Virus record (IMG/VR): IMGVR_UViG_3300024288_000003
Coordinates: 1 to 45,954 of that record
From: a virus
Strand: one strand, 5' to 3'
DNA length: 45,954 bases
The translations under genes and the position numbers were made by a program. Numbering within the stretch: position 1 is the stretch's first letter; the number at the start of each line of letters is the position of its first letter. This document shows positions 25,884 through 32,909 of the stretch, in pieces. The notes beneath the pieces were generated by a model. It did not search any database. It saw only the letters and a list, made by a program, of their open reading frames with translations, and was not told the DNA's origin.

Positions 25884-27044
25884 TTAGAATCCGGTGTATT
25901 GTTTGATCAAAGATTTAAGAACAGGATCTGTATCTACAGGAGCCATCTGAGCAGGATCAGATTTCGAGATGATATTCTCTTCCCCGCCCGCTTGTTGAAT
26001 TGCAAGAGTTCGAGGATTAGTCTCTGGACGGTTTTTAACTCGTTGGTATTGAACGATCTGTGCTTCAAGTTCTCCACCAATGTTGAGATATTTCTGGTAA
26101 GCTTGATCGAATACATCATCGAGTTTCTTAACTGTAGCAGTATCTCCTGCTTTCTGAGCTGCATCTTTTGCAAGTCTCATGGCATTCTGATTTTCAAGAA
26201 ACATGCCTGCATTTCCACCACCTTCGAAACCTGCTTTGTTTTGGATCGCATGTTGAGTTTCATGGAGGAGAACAGACATCATTCCTTCATCTGTGGAAGT
26301 TGCTCCAAGAGAGATTGTATTGGATCCACGATCATATCCACCACCAGTTTCCTGAGCACGAACTCTAACATCTTTGAGAGATGGCATTGCTTTAAATAAT
26401 TCTGGATGGTCTAATACATCTGGGAGATATCCTTCGAAACCAGCTGGGATCTTAGTTTGTGCTTGTCCGCCTACAGATGTCCAACCAGATCCAGAAGTAG
26501 CAGATGTACGGATAGCTCCACCAACAGATTGGAGACGAGCCGATGTATCTGGGAGAACTGCTTTCAGAGGTGCAGAAGCTTCGAGACCAGGAAACACTCC
26601 AGTTGCATTGAAAACTTTCTCTGGAGATGCGCCACGAGATAGGAATCTTTGAGCAATGGAAGTTACTTCCTCACCTTTTACCAAAGCTGCAGGAAGGATT
26701 ACAGCTCCTAGAGGTTTTAGAAGTGCGCCTGCTTTAATTGCAGTCATCGTATTTTTGACTGGAGAAACTAGGCCACCCACAAATTGAGTTGCTGTATCAA
26801 CTGGACCTGTAGACTCTCCAAGACCGAATTTAGAATTGATCCACTTAGATCCACCGAGAGGATTCTCATCGAGTTCAGGGAGGTTTTCTGCTTTAGAGAT
26901 CAATCCTGTCTCTCTACCAGTTATCCCGATGCCTGCACGAACAATGTTAAGTACAGAATTTGCAAGATCTACTGGACCTCCCAGAGCATTCCCAGGAAGC
27001 TTTTCTACACCAGAAACGAGTTGTTCAAGCACTGATTTCGCCAT
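25884..27044 (-). CDS. Zincin-like (HExxH) polyvalent-type protein, LPD23-like domain
   Basis: A 386-residue protein lying between large terminase and portal. Residues 259-280 read LLHETQHAIQNKAG followed by FEGGGN: H261, E262 and H265 form a zincin motif, and a later GGELEAQ could give the third metal ligand. The stretch matches the large polyvalent protein associated domain group (LPD23-like) that I know from phage polyproteins. The first 200 residues are unrelated, with Gly/Ala hydrophobic segments. Possible roles are maturation protease, injected effector, or an inactive relic domain; a head-localised role fits the position. Confidence 0.75.
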   Translation of the reverse strand: MAKSVLEQLVSGVEKLPGNALGGPVDLANSVLNIVRAGIGITGRETGLISKAENLPELDENPLGGSKWINSKFGLGESTGPVDTATQFVGGLVSPVKNTMTAIKAGALLKPLGAVILPAALVKGEEVTSIAQRFLSRGASPEKVFNATGVFPGLEASAPLKAVLPDTSARLQSVGGAIRTSATSGSGWTSVGGQAQTKIPAGFEGYLPDVLDHPELFKAMPSLKDVRVRAQETGGGYDRGSNTISLGATSTDEGMMSVLLHETQHAIQNKAGFEGGGNAGMFLENQNAMRLAKDAAQKAGDTATVKKLDDVFDQAYQKYLNIGGELEAQIVQYQRVKNRPETNPRTLAIQQAGGEENIISKSDPAQMAPVDTDPVLKSLIKQYTGF

Positions 27045-27056
27045 GGTAGGATATCC

Positions 27057-28622
27057 TTAGAATGGTGAACAGTCGGCCGCAGATCTTATAGGAATCGATG
27101 CATTCATTTGCATCTCAATCACATCTTGAGCAAGGAGAAGATGTCCATAAAGTTCAATCACTTTAGGTGCATATGTAAGACAATCGAGGAGACCATCTGT
27201 GTTATCTCGACGGAGAGGATTGAATTGAGAGACTTGAAGATTTACTTCTGCTTGGCAAGACGGATGTACATAGATTTCACCCGCAAGAAGCTGTTTAAAC
27301 ATTGTGAGGATTCTGGATCCTTTGGAGTAAGAGCCAGAATACACCTCTACTGCATCAATTCCTTGGATCCCACGCTGAAGGCAGATATAATTGAACCAGT
27401 ATTGGAGTGTGTATTGGTACGCTGTAGATTCAATTGCAACAATTGAGCAGTTGTGAACTAAAGCCATTGTGAGCGCTTCAGCAATTGTGTCACCAGGAGA
27501 CAGTCGTTTCTCGACTAATTTCTTACATACAGGATATGCATTGTGGATCTCAAAATACATGATAGAGACAAAATCTGAGTTCGCCTTATCTGTAGATGGA
27601 TCGATGATGATAAATTTCCCTGCACAGGGTTCATTATCTTGGAATGGATATGGTGGGAGTTTAGAGAGATTGAGAAGATTATTTACTGATGCATGTTCAT
27701 CGTTGAGAACTTCTGCATAGAAAACTTCAGGACGACCCATCGAGAGATCATTCTCATATTCTTTAATGAGCTGCTCGATTGGTTGGAGTTCTTCCCAGAG
27801 TGAAGTTCCATCAGCGAGAATTCCACCGGCGATGAATTTTGTCCATAGAGGATTCTTTTTCAGTTTCCGAAGGAGAGAGTGCTTGGTTGGGTACATATTT
27901 GCAATGAAGATGAATAGACACCCATGAGGTGACTTCGCTTTCATTGCGGTACCAATCATCCATTCTTCTAGATTATTCGATACTACTTCCGAATCTGCAT
28001 CTCGACGAGTTTGCACATCATCGAAGATCATTACATCGGGCCGCTCATTATCTAGAGTGATACCTCGAACATCACCATCAGCACCGAATCCCATGAGGAT
28101 GATGTTTCTACCTCGAAATCCAAATCGCTTAAGCTCTTGTCGATCAGTGATTACACCTGTTTTCCAATTTCCGAAAGTTTGTACAATATTTCTCTCAGAG
28201 AGCATCGACATCACATCGGAGATGATATTGATTGACTTACCAACTGTGCCACAATTTACGAGGATGAACTTACGTTTGGTGAAGAGGATACAATAGAGGA
28301 TGAAGATTTTAATGAGCATAGTTTTTCCGAAACCGCGCGGCAAGCCGATTGCGAGTTGGGAAAAATCACGCACTTTATGAACATAGGAAAGTAACCACTT
28401 CCAAATTCCAAGGAACACAGGTGGAAAGAAATACTTAAAAACTGTAGGCATGGCCATAGCTGCTAGGAAATCAAGCGATTCCTTAGCATACTGTTCCATC
28501 TGTTCTCTGTCGAATGTGGCTTCCTGAACTGTTTCAACTATTGGAACAATCGGTGCCAATCCTTGTTGTACCTCCAAACGATCCGCCCAGTTCGCGGCTC
28601 CGGTGGGTCTACCTGCTGACAT
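27057..28622 (-). CDS. Terminase large subunit
   Basis: A 521-residue motor-nuclease. ATPase part: Walker A GLPRGFGKT (residues 93-101), Walker B VMIFDDVQ (197-204) and coupling motif-like IFIANMYP (about 238-245). Nuclease part: FIIIDPSTD (D341), VAIEST (E398) and the DGLLDC segment (D476 and D480), the RNase H-like acidic set. It drives DNA packaging and cuts the concatemer. AAAGG lies ten bases before the ATG, and the start overlaps the end of the small gene at 28609-28764. Confidence 0.93.
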   Translation of the reverse strand: MSAGRPTGAANWADRLEVQQGLAPIVPIVETVQEATFDREQMEQYAKESLDFLAAMAMPTVFKYFFPPVFLGIWKWLLSYVHKVRDFSQLAIGLPRGFGKTMLIKIFILYCILFTKRKFILVNCGTVGKSINIISDVMSMLSERNIVQTFGNWKTGVITDRQELKRFGFRGRNIILMGFGADGDVRGITLDNERPDVMIFDDVQTRRDADSEVVSNNLEEWMIGTAMKAKSPHGCLFIFIANMYPTKHSLLRKLKKNPLWTKFIAGGILADGTSLWEELQPIEQLIKEYENDLSMGRPEVFYAEVLNDEHASVNNLLNLSKLPPYPFQDNEPCAGKFIIIDPSTDKANSDFVSIMYFEIHNAYPVCKKLVEKRLSPGDTIAEALTMALVHNCSIVAIESTAYQYTLQYWFNYICLQRGIQGIDAVEVYSGSYSKGSRILTMFKQLLAGEIYVHPSCQAEVNLQVSQFNPLRRDNTDGLLDCLTYAPKVIELYGHLLLAQDVIEMQMNASIPIRSAADCSPF

Positions 28623-28764
28623 TTGGTATTGGCCTTTTAGCTAGAAGAAGTTGAATGCGCAGGAGTTGTTCTCTAGCTGCAAGTTTATTGCGAGCATCTA
28701 GAGTTGCTTTAGCTTCTGCTTGCGCTAGAAGTTTCAGCTCGATTTTGGTCGGAAGATTGGACAT
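28609..28764 (-). CDS. Small gene overlapping both terminase genes (51 aa)
   Basis: A 51-residue Lys/Leu/Ala-rich helical protein (MSNLPTKIELKLLAQ at the start, LLLAKRPIPNVSR at the end). Its ATG at 28764 has AAAGGAG eight bases upstream. It overlaps the 3' end of the small terminase by 56 bp and the 5' end of the large terminase by 14 bp, closing the otherwise empty gap between them. The strong ribosome binding site and overlapping layout support a real gene; function unknown, perhaps a terminase accessory. Confidence 0.75.
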   Translation of the reverse strand: MSNLPTKIELKLLAQAEAKATLDARNKLAAREQLLRIQLLLAKRPIPNVSR

Positions 28765-29341
28765 CACTGTTACTCCTTTGTTGAGTGGATAGCATTTCGA
28801 TGGTGTCAGGGGGAGAATGAGCTAAGGGAAGTTTGGGAGAATTCGCTCGTGCGAGCAACTCATTCATTCTAACTGATTGTACTGTTACAAGTTCTTGATC
28901 TCCTGCACGAACAACTTGATTGTTTACATTCACTGAGATGTTTTGATTAAATTGTTGCATAAGGACTACAGGCATAGTGAGAGTTACAACTTCTTTGGTA
29001 CCAAGGATAGTTTCGGGCGCCGATTGTCCTCTTCGGATTGCAGCATTCACCTTAACTAGAGCGGAGAGAACTTCATGAGGCTTATACATCATTGGGAGAA
29101 GTTCTTTCATGCGTGCCAGAAGCTCATCTTCAATCTCATCATAAGCATTGTCACGCTCAGAGTGTTTGGATAGGTTGGAGAACCTAAGTTCTGAGACTTT
29201 CCGAGCGAATTCTGGATCTGAGATGAGTTGGGAGATTCGTGCAGGAGTTACTCCTAGCGCCGCCGCAACCATTTCAGATTTAATCCCTTGACCTAGGAGG
29301 ATGAGAGCTCGTTCTTCAGTCGATGTCGTGGTAGAGGACAC
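28709..29341 (-). CDS. Terminase small subunit
   Basis: A 210-residue protein with an N-terminal helix-turn-helix (about residues 20-42: IKSEMVAAALGVTPARIS), a central helical part (DEIEDELLARMKELLPMM, LSALVKVNAAIRRG) for oligomerisation, and a Ser/Gln-rich tail. It would recognise the packaging site. The frame stays open upstream to 29524, but AGGAG with 6-nt spacing marks GTG 29341 and a promoter lies inside the upstream stretch, so the long 271-residue reading is rejected. Confidence 0.82.
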   Translation of the reverse strand: MSSTTTSTEERALILLGQGIKSEMVAAALGVTPARISQLISDPEFARKVSELRFSNLSKHSERDNAYDEIEDELLARMKELLPMMYKPHEVLSALVKVNAAIRRGQSAPETILGTKEVVTLTMPVVLMQQFNQNISVNVNNQVVRAGDQELVTVQSVRMNELLARANSPKLPLAHSPPDTIEMLSTQQRSNSDVQSSDQNRAETSSASRS

Positions 29342-29375
29342 TTGTAGCTCCTGAGAATGTTTAATGTATGAGAGA

Positions 29376-29404
29376 ATTATAGTTTTCGCTGACAAAACTT
29401 TCAA
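29376..29404 (-). promoter_or_regulatory. Sigma-70-type promoter for the leftward (terminase/virion) block
   Basis: On the - strand a TTGAAA (29404-29399) is separated by exactly 17 bases from TATAAT (29381-29376). Transcription would begin near 29369, leaving a leader of about 28 bases that contains AGGAG before the GTG of the small terminase. The -10 is a perfect match to consensus and the -35 matches five of six bases. Confidence 0.85.
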
Positions 29405-29524
29405 TGGGGACAGGTCGTTTTCCTGAAAAACACCATTTTTTGATCGATTGGTGTGATATTCAATACTAAACTTATGTGTTTCTGAAAAGTTTAGTAAAAT
29501 TGAGAAGCCGTTATAGGACACCAT

Positions 29525-29889
29525 CGCAGAACAGACCCAAAAAAGGTCCTACCCCTCCCCCTAAGTTAGTTTGTACTCACATACATTGGAAGTAAGTGCT
29601 TACATTGGTGAGATTGGCCGCCGTGCTATCGCTAAGTTTGTGTGTACTCACTATCATTGCCACTGTTGAAGTGAGCATTCACATTGCATCTATGTTTCAG
29701 ATGATGAGATGACATATCTTGTGGTGAGAAGTGACGTAGATTGTCAATTTTTGACGGATCTCGATACTAAATTCCACAATATGGGATAATTTGTTGTTTT
29801 CATGGGAAATTCACTTGGCATGGAAACTGCTTATATATCTCTGTCCGATCGGATTGGCTGATCGGTTTTAACTAAGATTGGAAATGAAC
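29525..29889. promoter_or_regulatory. Divergent control region with imperfect direct repeats
   Basis: This non-coding stretch separates the two divergent blocks. Two 20-bp units beginning CTAAGTT and ending GTACTCAC (29561-29580 and 29632-29651) match at 18 of 20 positions. Each is followed by CATTG and by a partly conserved dyad: GTAAGTGCTTAC at 29592-29603 and GTGAGCATTCAC at 29671-29682, both followed by ATTG. This looks like paired operators or replication/packaging-protein sites. Weak rightward promoter-like pairs occur (TTGACG 29751 with CACAAT 29775), none convincing. Confidence 0.65.
29845..29869 (+). terminator. Leader hairpin with T-run upstream of the first rightward gene
   Basis: CCGATC (29845-29850) and GATCGG (29860-29865) are perfect complements around a 9-nt loop and are followed by TTTT. 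The element lies in the presumed leader of the gene at 29890, so it could act as a weak terminator or attenuator, or stabilise the mRNA 5' end. The stem is only 6 bp. Confidence 0.45.
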
Positions 29890-30552
29890 ATGAGTATCAG
29901 CAATCGTCACCCGGTTAATATGTTTGTAGCTGGGAAATCTGAGCCGATGTCGGATCAGCGTTTGGCCAGAGTAGGTTATAAGAGCACTACGAAGAATCCG
30001 GCGAAGTTTCCTTCTGTGTGCGCATCAGTTCCTTATATTGAGGAGTTCACTGAAGATCAGTTCAAGAGGTTGCAACCATACATTGTGCAGATGCTTGAGA
30101 ATGCACAGGATGGGATTTTTCGCTCAATGTATGAGAGCTCTGATGGCACATTGGAAGCTCTGGGAGATGATGATATCTCGGTTGATTCGTGCATTTCCTA
30201 CCTTGAGGCAGAATCTACTGGTGGGAGGCTGACGAAGGAATATCTGCAAGGTTGGTTCGATTCTCAGATGGCAGGAAATCTCACAGTTGTGATCGCAGAG
30301 AAGCTCGGATTCGGGAAGGATTCAGAGCCTAATGATGACCAGATGGTTACGATCGAGAAATATCTGTCTGGTTACCGTGGAATGGTTATCTCTCTCGCTG
30401 GTGGGAAAGCAATGTTCCAAGAACCTCAGATTCGAGGTCTCCTCAAGGCGATGGAAATCGTAAGTATCGAAGATGACACATCAGTGAAACTGGTGAATCG
30501 TTTGAAGGGTATGTTGGTGAAACCGAAGATTGAGGAACTGTTGGAACTCTGA
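29890..30552 (+). CDS. Unknown early protein, first gene of the rightward block
   Basis: A 220-residue acidic, mostly helical protein with no family that I recognise. Internal ATGs at 29884 and 29890 compete; 29890 has GGA at the better distance. Features are FTEDQFKRLQPYIVQMLENAQDG, a Glu/Asp-rich middle, and the C-terminal GYRGMVISLAGGKAMF then LLEL. It stands alone between a leader hairpin and its own terminator (30573-30602), so it is probably made as a separate strong transcript. Its general layout resembles that of the 37132 protein (see findings). Confidence 0.75.
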   Translation: MSISNRHPVNMFVAGKSEPMSDQRLARVGYKSTTKNPAKFPSVCASVPYIEEFTEDQFKRLQPYIVQMLENAQDGIFRSMYESSDGTLEALGDDDISVDSCISYLEAESTGGRLTKEYLQGWFDSQMAGNLTVVIAEKLGFGKDSEPNDDQMVTIEKYLSGYRGMVISLAGGKAMFQEPQIRGLLKAMEIVSIEDDTSVKLVNRLKGMLVKPKIEELLEL

Positions 30553-30572
30553 GATTCCCCAGGGTGTTGATA

Positions 30573-30610
30573 GGACAGATTAGAGATAGTTTCTAGTCTG
30601 TCTTGTTCAG
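30573..30610 (+). terminator. Intrinsic terminator after the first rightward gene
   Basis: An 11-bp stem, GACAGATTAGA (30574-30584) with TCTAGTCTGTC (30592-30602), containing one T-G wobble and a 7-nt loop, is followed by TTGTTC. It begins 21 bases after the stop at 30552 and sits before the next ribosome binding site, so it should end or reduce transcription into the downstream small genes. Confidence 0.75.
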
Positions 30611-30651
30611 CGATCTTGCTGATGAGAGAACAGACACATGGAGATATAGAT

Positions 30652-30942
30652 ATGTTCAAAACTGGTGATAAAGTTATTTGGGTAAATGATTCTGACGCTG
30701 ATGTATATCAACATGAGATCAAATATGGTGTGATTGCATCTCAGAAGAATCGAGATGAATGTATGCTTGTAGGAGAGAAATATCCGAGATTCAGCGCATT
30801 CCTGTATCCTGACATCCCTGAATGTGTAGAACATCTCAAGTGTGGGATTGATCTCAGAATCAAACAGAAACAAGAAATGGATCAATACATGGGAGAAACT
30901 TATCAATTGAATAATTCTCTCGTGTTGCGAGGATTGAAATAA
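30652..30942 (+). CDS. Small SH3/KOW-like beta protein
   Basis: A 96-residue protein that starts MFKTGDKVIWVND, the usual opening of small beta-barrel domains in which an early GD turn is followed by a strand. A YGVIA strand and LVGEKYPRF follow. GGAG lies eight bases before ATG 30652, so the longer frame from 30616 is rejected. Similar openings occur in the gene products at 32032, 32682 and 32909. Function unknown. Confidence 0.7.
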   Translation: MFKTGDKVIWVNDSDADVYQHEIKYGVIASQKNRDECMLVGEKYPRFSAFLYPDIPECVEHLKCGIDLRIKQKQEMDQYMGETYQLNNSLVLRGLK

Positions 30943-30979
30943 AAAACATCATAACATGACTGTGTGACTGTGTTCCTGT

Positions 30980-31020
30980 GAGACACCAGCCCCCTCCCTA
31001 GCCTGAGGGTGTCTCTCTTC
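30980..31020 (+). terminator. Hairpin, possible terminator, nested in inverted repeat
   Basis: The stem GAGACACC (30980-30987) / GGTGTCTC (31008-31015) has perfect 8-bp pairing. Inner CCCTC/GAGGG bases can extend it. It is followed by TCTTC, a poor T-run. It lies 37 bases after the stop of the 30652 gene, so it may end that transcript. Confidence 0.5.
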
Positions 31021-31064
31021 AATCTCTCCTACACACAGTTATGTTATGTACATCTGTAAATGTT

Positions 31065-31127
31065 ATACCCTCCATTAAATAATATATCTATTCTCTTATT
31101 TGTTTTTATAAATTTTAATGGGGGTAT
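31065..31127. repeat. Inverted repeat flanking an AT-rich loop
   Basis: TACCCTCCATTAAA (31066-31079) pairs with TTTAATGGGGGTA (31114-31126) with one bulged base. The 34-nt loop is almost all A and T. Such an element could be a DNA unwinding site or the apex of an RNA; no gene crosses it. Confidence 0.6.
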
Positions 31128-31340
31128 TTTATACACCGTAAGAGCGATAGCTTATCATTCTAGGAAACATATAACTTAGCAAGATACACATTAGATTAGT
31201 CCATGCAGTGAGCTTGACACATGCAGCCTGTAGGCGTACCCTGGGAGGGGTAGCCACAGTCATGCGGTCACACAGTCACCTTAGATCGTTTCTGAAACTT
31301 TCTTTGATGACATTTGCAAACTCAATTGGATTAATCTAAT

Positions 31341-31571
31341 ATGGATATATATATCTCAAACTGGTCAATCGCTCTAAATCGAATCCTCTTTCCAAGGCTT
31401 ACACGTGTGAGATTCAATGAACTCATGCATTCAGTGGTTGTGAGATTGGAGCAAGATAAATTCGATTATGATGATCAAGGAATTACACCGGATGAATTCT
31501 GCATGCTCATCAAAGAGCTTGTGAAAGAATATAATCTGCGCTGTGTCGGAGGTAATTATGGCAAACAATAA
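31341..31571 (+). CDS. Small hypothetical protein
   Basis: A 76-residue mixed alpha/beta protein, not recognised. It has ATG 31341 after a TAATCTAAT stretch without a clear ribosome binding site. The body LTRVRFNELMHSVVVRLEQ is a probable helix and the C-terminus is short and basic. It overlaps the next gene's start by 14 bp. It opens a tight run of small genes ending at the helicase. Confidence 0.62.
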   Translation: MDIYISNWSIALNRILFPRLTRVRFNELMHSVVVRLEQDKFDYDDQGITPDEFCMLIKELVKEYNLRCVGGNYGKQ

Positions 31572-31860
31572 AGGTACTAAAAAGTATCGACCATACTTCA
31601 CTCTTGAAGAACTCGAATGGATTTGTAGAGAGACATCCTCTCAAGGTATTCGCAGATATCTTACAAAATTCATCAGAGATGTCCATGAAGGATATACAAT
31701 CTCAGGAGTAATTGTAAAAGATCCTCTTGATGTATCTCTTGGGTTTAAAGAGAAACGAATAGCTGATTACGATAAGATACAGCAACAGAGATATATCAAT
31801 GATGAAATGTCTTCTGAAGAAGAGAGAGAATATGAACGATCACAAGGAGTAAAGATATGA
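31558..31860 (+). CDS. Small basic hypothetical protein
   Basis: A 100-residue protein starting at ATG 31558 (GGAGG five bases upstream; the alternative GTG/ATG-type extension to 31543 has none). Sequence is basic at the start (NNKGTKKYRPYF), helical in the middle (LEELEWICRETSSQG, IRRYLTKFIRDV), acidic at the end (SSEEEREYERSQ). The charge split suggests nucleic acid contact by the N-terminal part, as inference. Its stop overlaps the next ATG (ATGA). Confidence 0.7.
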   Translation: MANNKGTKKYRPYFTLEELEWICRETSSQGIRRYLTKFIRDVHEGYTISGVIVKDPLDVSLGFKEKRIADYDKIQQQRYINDEMSSEEEREYERSQGVKI

Positions 31861-32027
31861 ATGATAGATTCGACCCAACCAAAGAATGGAATCAAAACAT
31901 TCTTAACAATCTCAAACGAGATCATCCTTCAGCTTGTGAAGGAAAAACTGATGTTGAGATTCTTCAAGCATATGATGAATTTTCAATGTCTGATATGAGT
32001 CTCACATTTACTCAATGGATGGAGTAA
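31857..32027 (+). CDS. Short hypothetical protein (56 aa)
   Basis: A 56-residue acidic protein (MNDRFDPTKEWNQNIL at the start, LTFTQWME at the end). Its ATG overlaps the previous stop as ATGA, and its stop precedes the next gene by five bases, whose GGAG lies within this gene's last codons. The exact fit in the gene string makes it real despite its length. Function unknown. Confidence 0.72.
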   Translation: MNDRFDPTKEWNQNILNNLKRDHPSACEGKTDVEILQAYDEFSMSDMSLTFTQWME

Positions 32028-32031
32028 AGAT

Positions 32032-32235
32032 ATGATCGCTGAACCTGGTGATGTTGTAATTGTTTATTCAAACATCTATTTCATTTGTAGAGAACATCAA
32101 GGACCAATCATTGGAGTTGTGCAAAAGCGGAATGAGTATCATACAATCGAGTACATCTCAGTCAAAGTGTATGAGAATGATGCGCCACTGAGTTTCCTTC
32201 ATGCCGAAGTGTATGAAAATCTAGGAGCACTGTAA
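32032..32235 (+). CDS. Small SH3-like beta protein
   Basis: A 67-residue protein beginning MIAEPGDVVIVYSNIYFI, an SH3/KOW-like strand-turn-strand opening, followed by PIIGVVQKRNEYHTIEYISVKVY and a LGAL end. It shares its general layout (early GDVV, an IGVV strand and a terminal LGxL or IGEL) with the proteins from 32682 and 32909, suggesting a locally duplicated family. GGAG lies seven bases upstream. Confidence 0.7.
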   Translation: MIAEPGDVVIVYSNIYFICREHQGPIIGVVQKRNEYHTIEYISVKVYENDAPLSFLHAEVYENLGAL

Positions 32236-32237
32236 AG

Positions 32238-32444
32238 ATGAAATTCTCAATCACATCATTCAATCCAATTGCTTGGCTCACTAAACCTCCGATGTCTGAG
32301 AAAGAGATACGTCTTTATGATCTCACACAACATCGTAGCAATTTATATCTCCAGCTCAGGGAGATTGCACTAGAGAATATCGATATATCCCATCAATTAG
32401 AATCTGTAGCTGCTCAAATTGAGTATATAAAAGAATGTTGGTAA
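32238..32444 (+). CDS. Small helical protein with coiled-coil tendency
   Basis: A 68-residue protein. After a Pro-containing N-terminus (FNPIAWLTKPPMSEKEI) the rest is one long amphipathic helix (LTQHRSNLYLQLREIALENI, then HQLESVAAQIEYIKECW) with heptad-spaced Leu and Ile, probably a coiled coil. It may be an accessory or oligomerisation factor. GGAG lies upstream, within the previous gene. Confidence 0.68.
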   Translation: MKFSITSFNPIAWLTKPPMSEKEIRLYDLTQHRSNLYLQLREIALENIDISHQLESVAAQIEYIKECW

Positions 32445-32446
32445 TT

Positions 32447-32677
32447 ATGGAACAATCATCTGATTTCACACCATCAGGTTTCCTAGAACTCTACACAGGA
32501 CCGCGGCCGATTCTGAAACAATCCACGCTCACAATGACTAAGTTCCCACATACAATGAATCGGAAAGTATTCTCTCATCGAGCAGATGCAATTGAGTATC
32601 TAGAGACTGAGATGATTGTACCCGAAGAGATCGTAATCAATCCTGATCGATCAGTAACTATTCTATGGAGAGATTGA
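32447..32677 (+). CDS. Small hypothetical protein
   Basis: A 76-residue protein starting at ATG 32447 (an in-frame ATG at 32435, inside the preceding gene, is an alternative start). It has a beta-like pattern LELYTGPRPILKQSTLTMTKF, a short helix ADAIEYLETEMIV, and the strand pair VINPDRSVTILWRD. Not recognised. GG with TAATT spacing to the ATG repeats the local style of the 31558 gene. Confidence 0.62.
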   Translation: MEQSSDFTPSGFLELYTGPRPILKQSTLTMTKFPHTMNRKVFSHRADAIEYLETEMIVPEEIVINPDRSVTILWRD

Positions 32678-32681
32678 TACT

Positions 32682-32909
32682 ATGAACACTGAAACATCCT
32701 CATATGTTCCCAAACCAGACGATGTAATCTGTTGGAATTTCGCAGGTTACCACAACACCATTGCTCTTGTAATCCAACAATTGGCAGACCATGGTTATGT
32801 CATCCGATGTCTCCCAAATGACGATCACCGAAATAATCTAATCGACGGTGACGGTACAATGATCGTATGTGCAGATATAGGTGAAATAACATATATTGGA
32901 GAACTCTGA
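32682..32909 (+). CDS. Small SH3-like beta protein, paralogue group
   Basis: A 75-residue protein with the layout PDDVICWNFAGYHNTIALVI, Asp/Asn-rich turns, then a final strand ITYIGEL. The GEL end and spacing of strands match the protein encoded directly downstream (TVIGEL). The two lie in tandem, overlapping by one base, and look like an ancient duplication. Function unknown. Confidence 0.7.
   Translation: MNTETSSYVPKPDDVICWNFAGYHNTIALVIQQLADHGYVIRCLPNDDHRNNLIDGDGTMIVCADIGEITYIGEL

Larger units (their letters stand above)
30943..31340. other. Gene-free region rich in inverted repeats; candidate origin or structured RNA
   Basis: About 400 bp without a supportable gene. It holds a 17-nt inverted pair (30950-30966 with 31032-31048, one mismatch) enclosing an 8-bp hairpin GAGACACC/GGTGTCTC (30980-30987/31008-31015); an inverted pair around an AT-rich loop (31066-31079 with 31114-31126); a GC-rich hairpin (31233-31255); and a perfect 12-bp pair (30957-30968 with 31267-31278) that competes with the first. 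A TTGACA at 31214 lacks a good -10. These are consistent with an origin with an unwinding element or with a regulatory RNA. Confidence 0.6.

Noticed and set aside
29401-29470. Stem ACACCA/TGGTGT with T-run on the - strand near 29425-29455
   Set aside because: Six base pairs with a long loop, upstream of the promoter where no leftward transcript is expected; too weak to call.
29342-29524. N-terminal extension of the small terminase to 271 residues
   Set aside because: It covers a promoter and its leader; the Shine-Dalgarno supports GTG 29341.
31214-31242. TTGACA with 17-bp spacer and TACCCT
   Set aside because: The -10 matches only half of consensus and lies inside a GC-rich hairpin, so it is not listed as a promoter.
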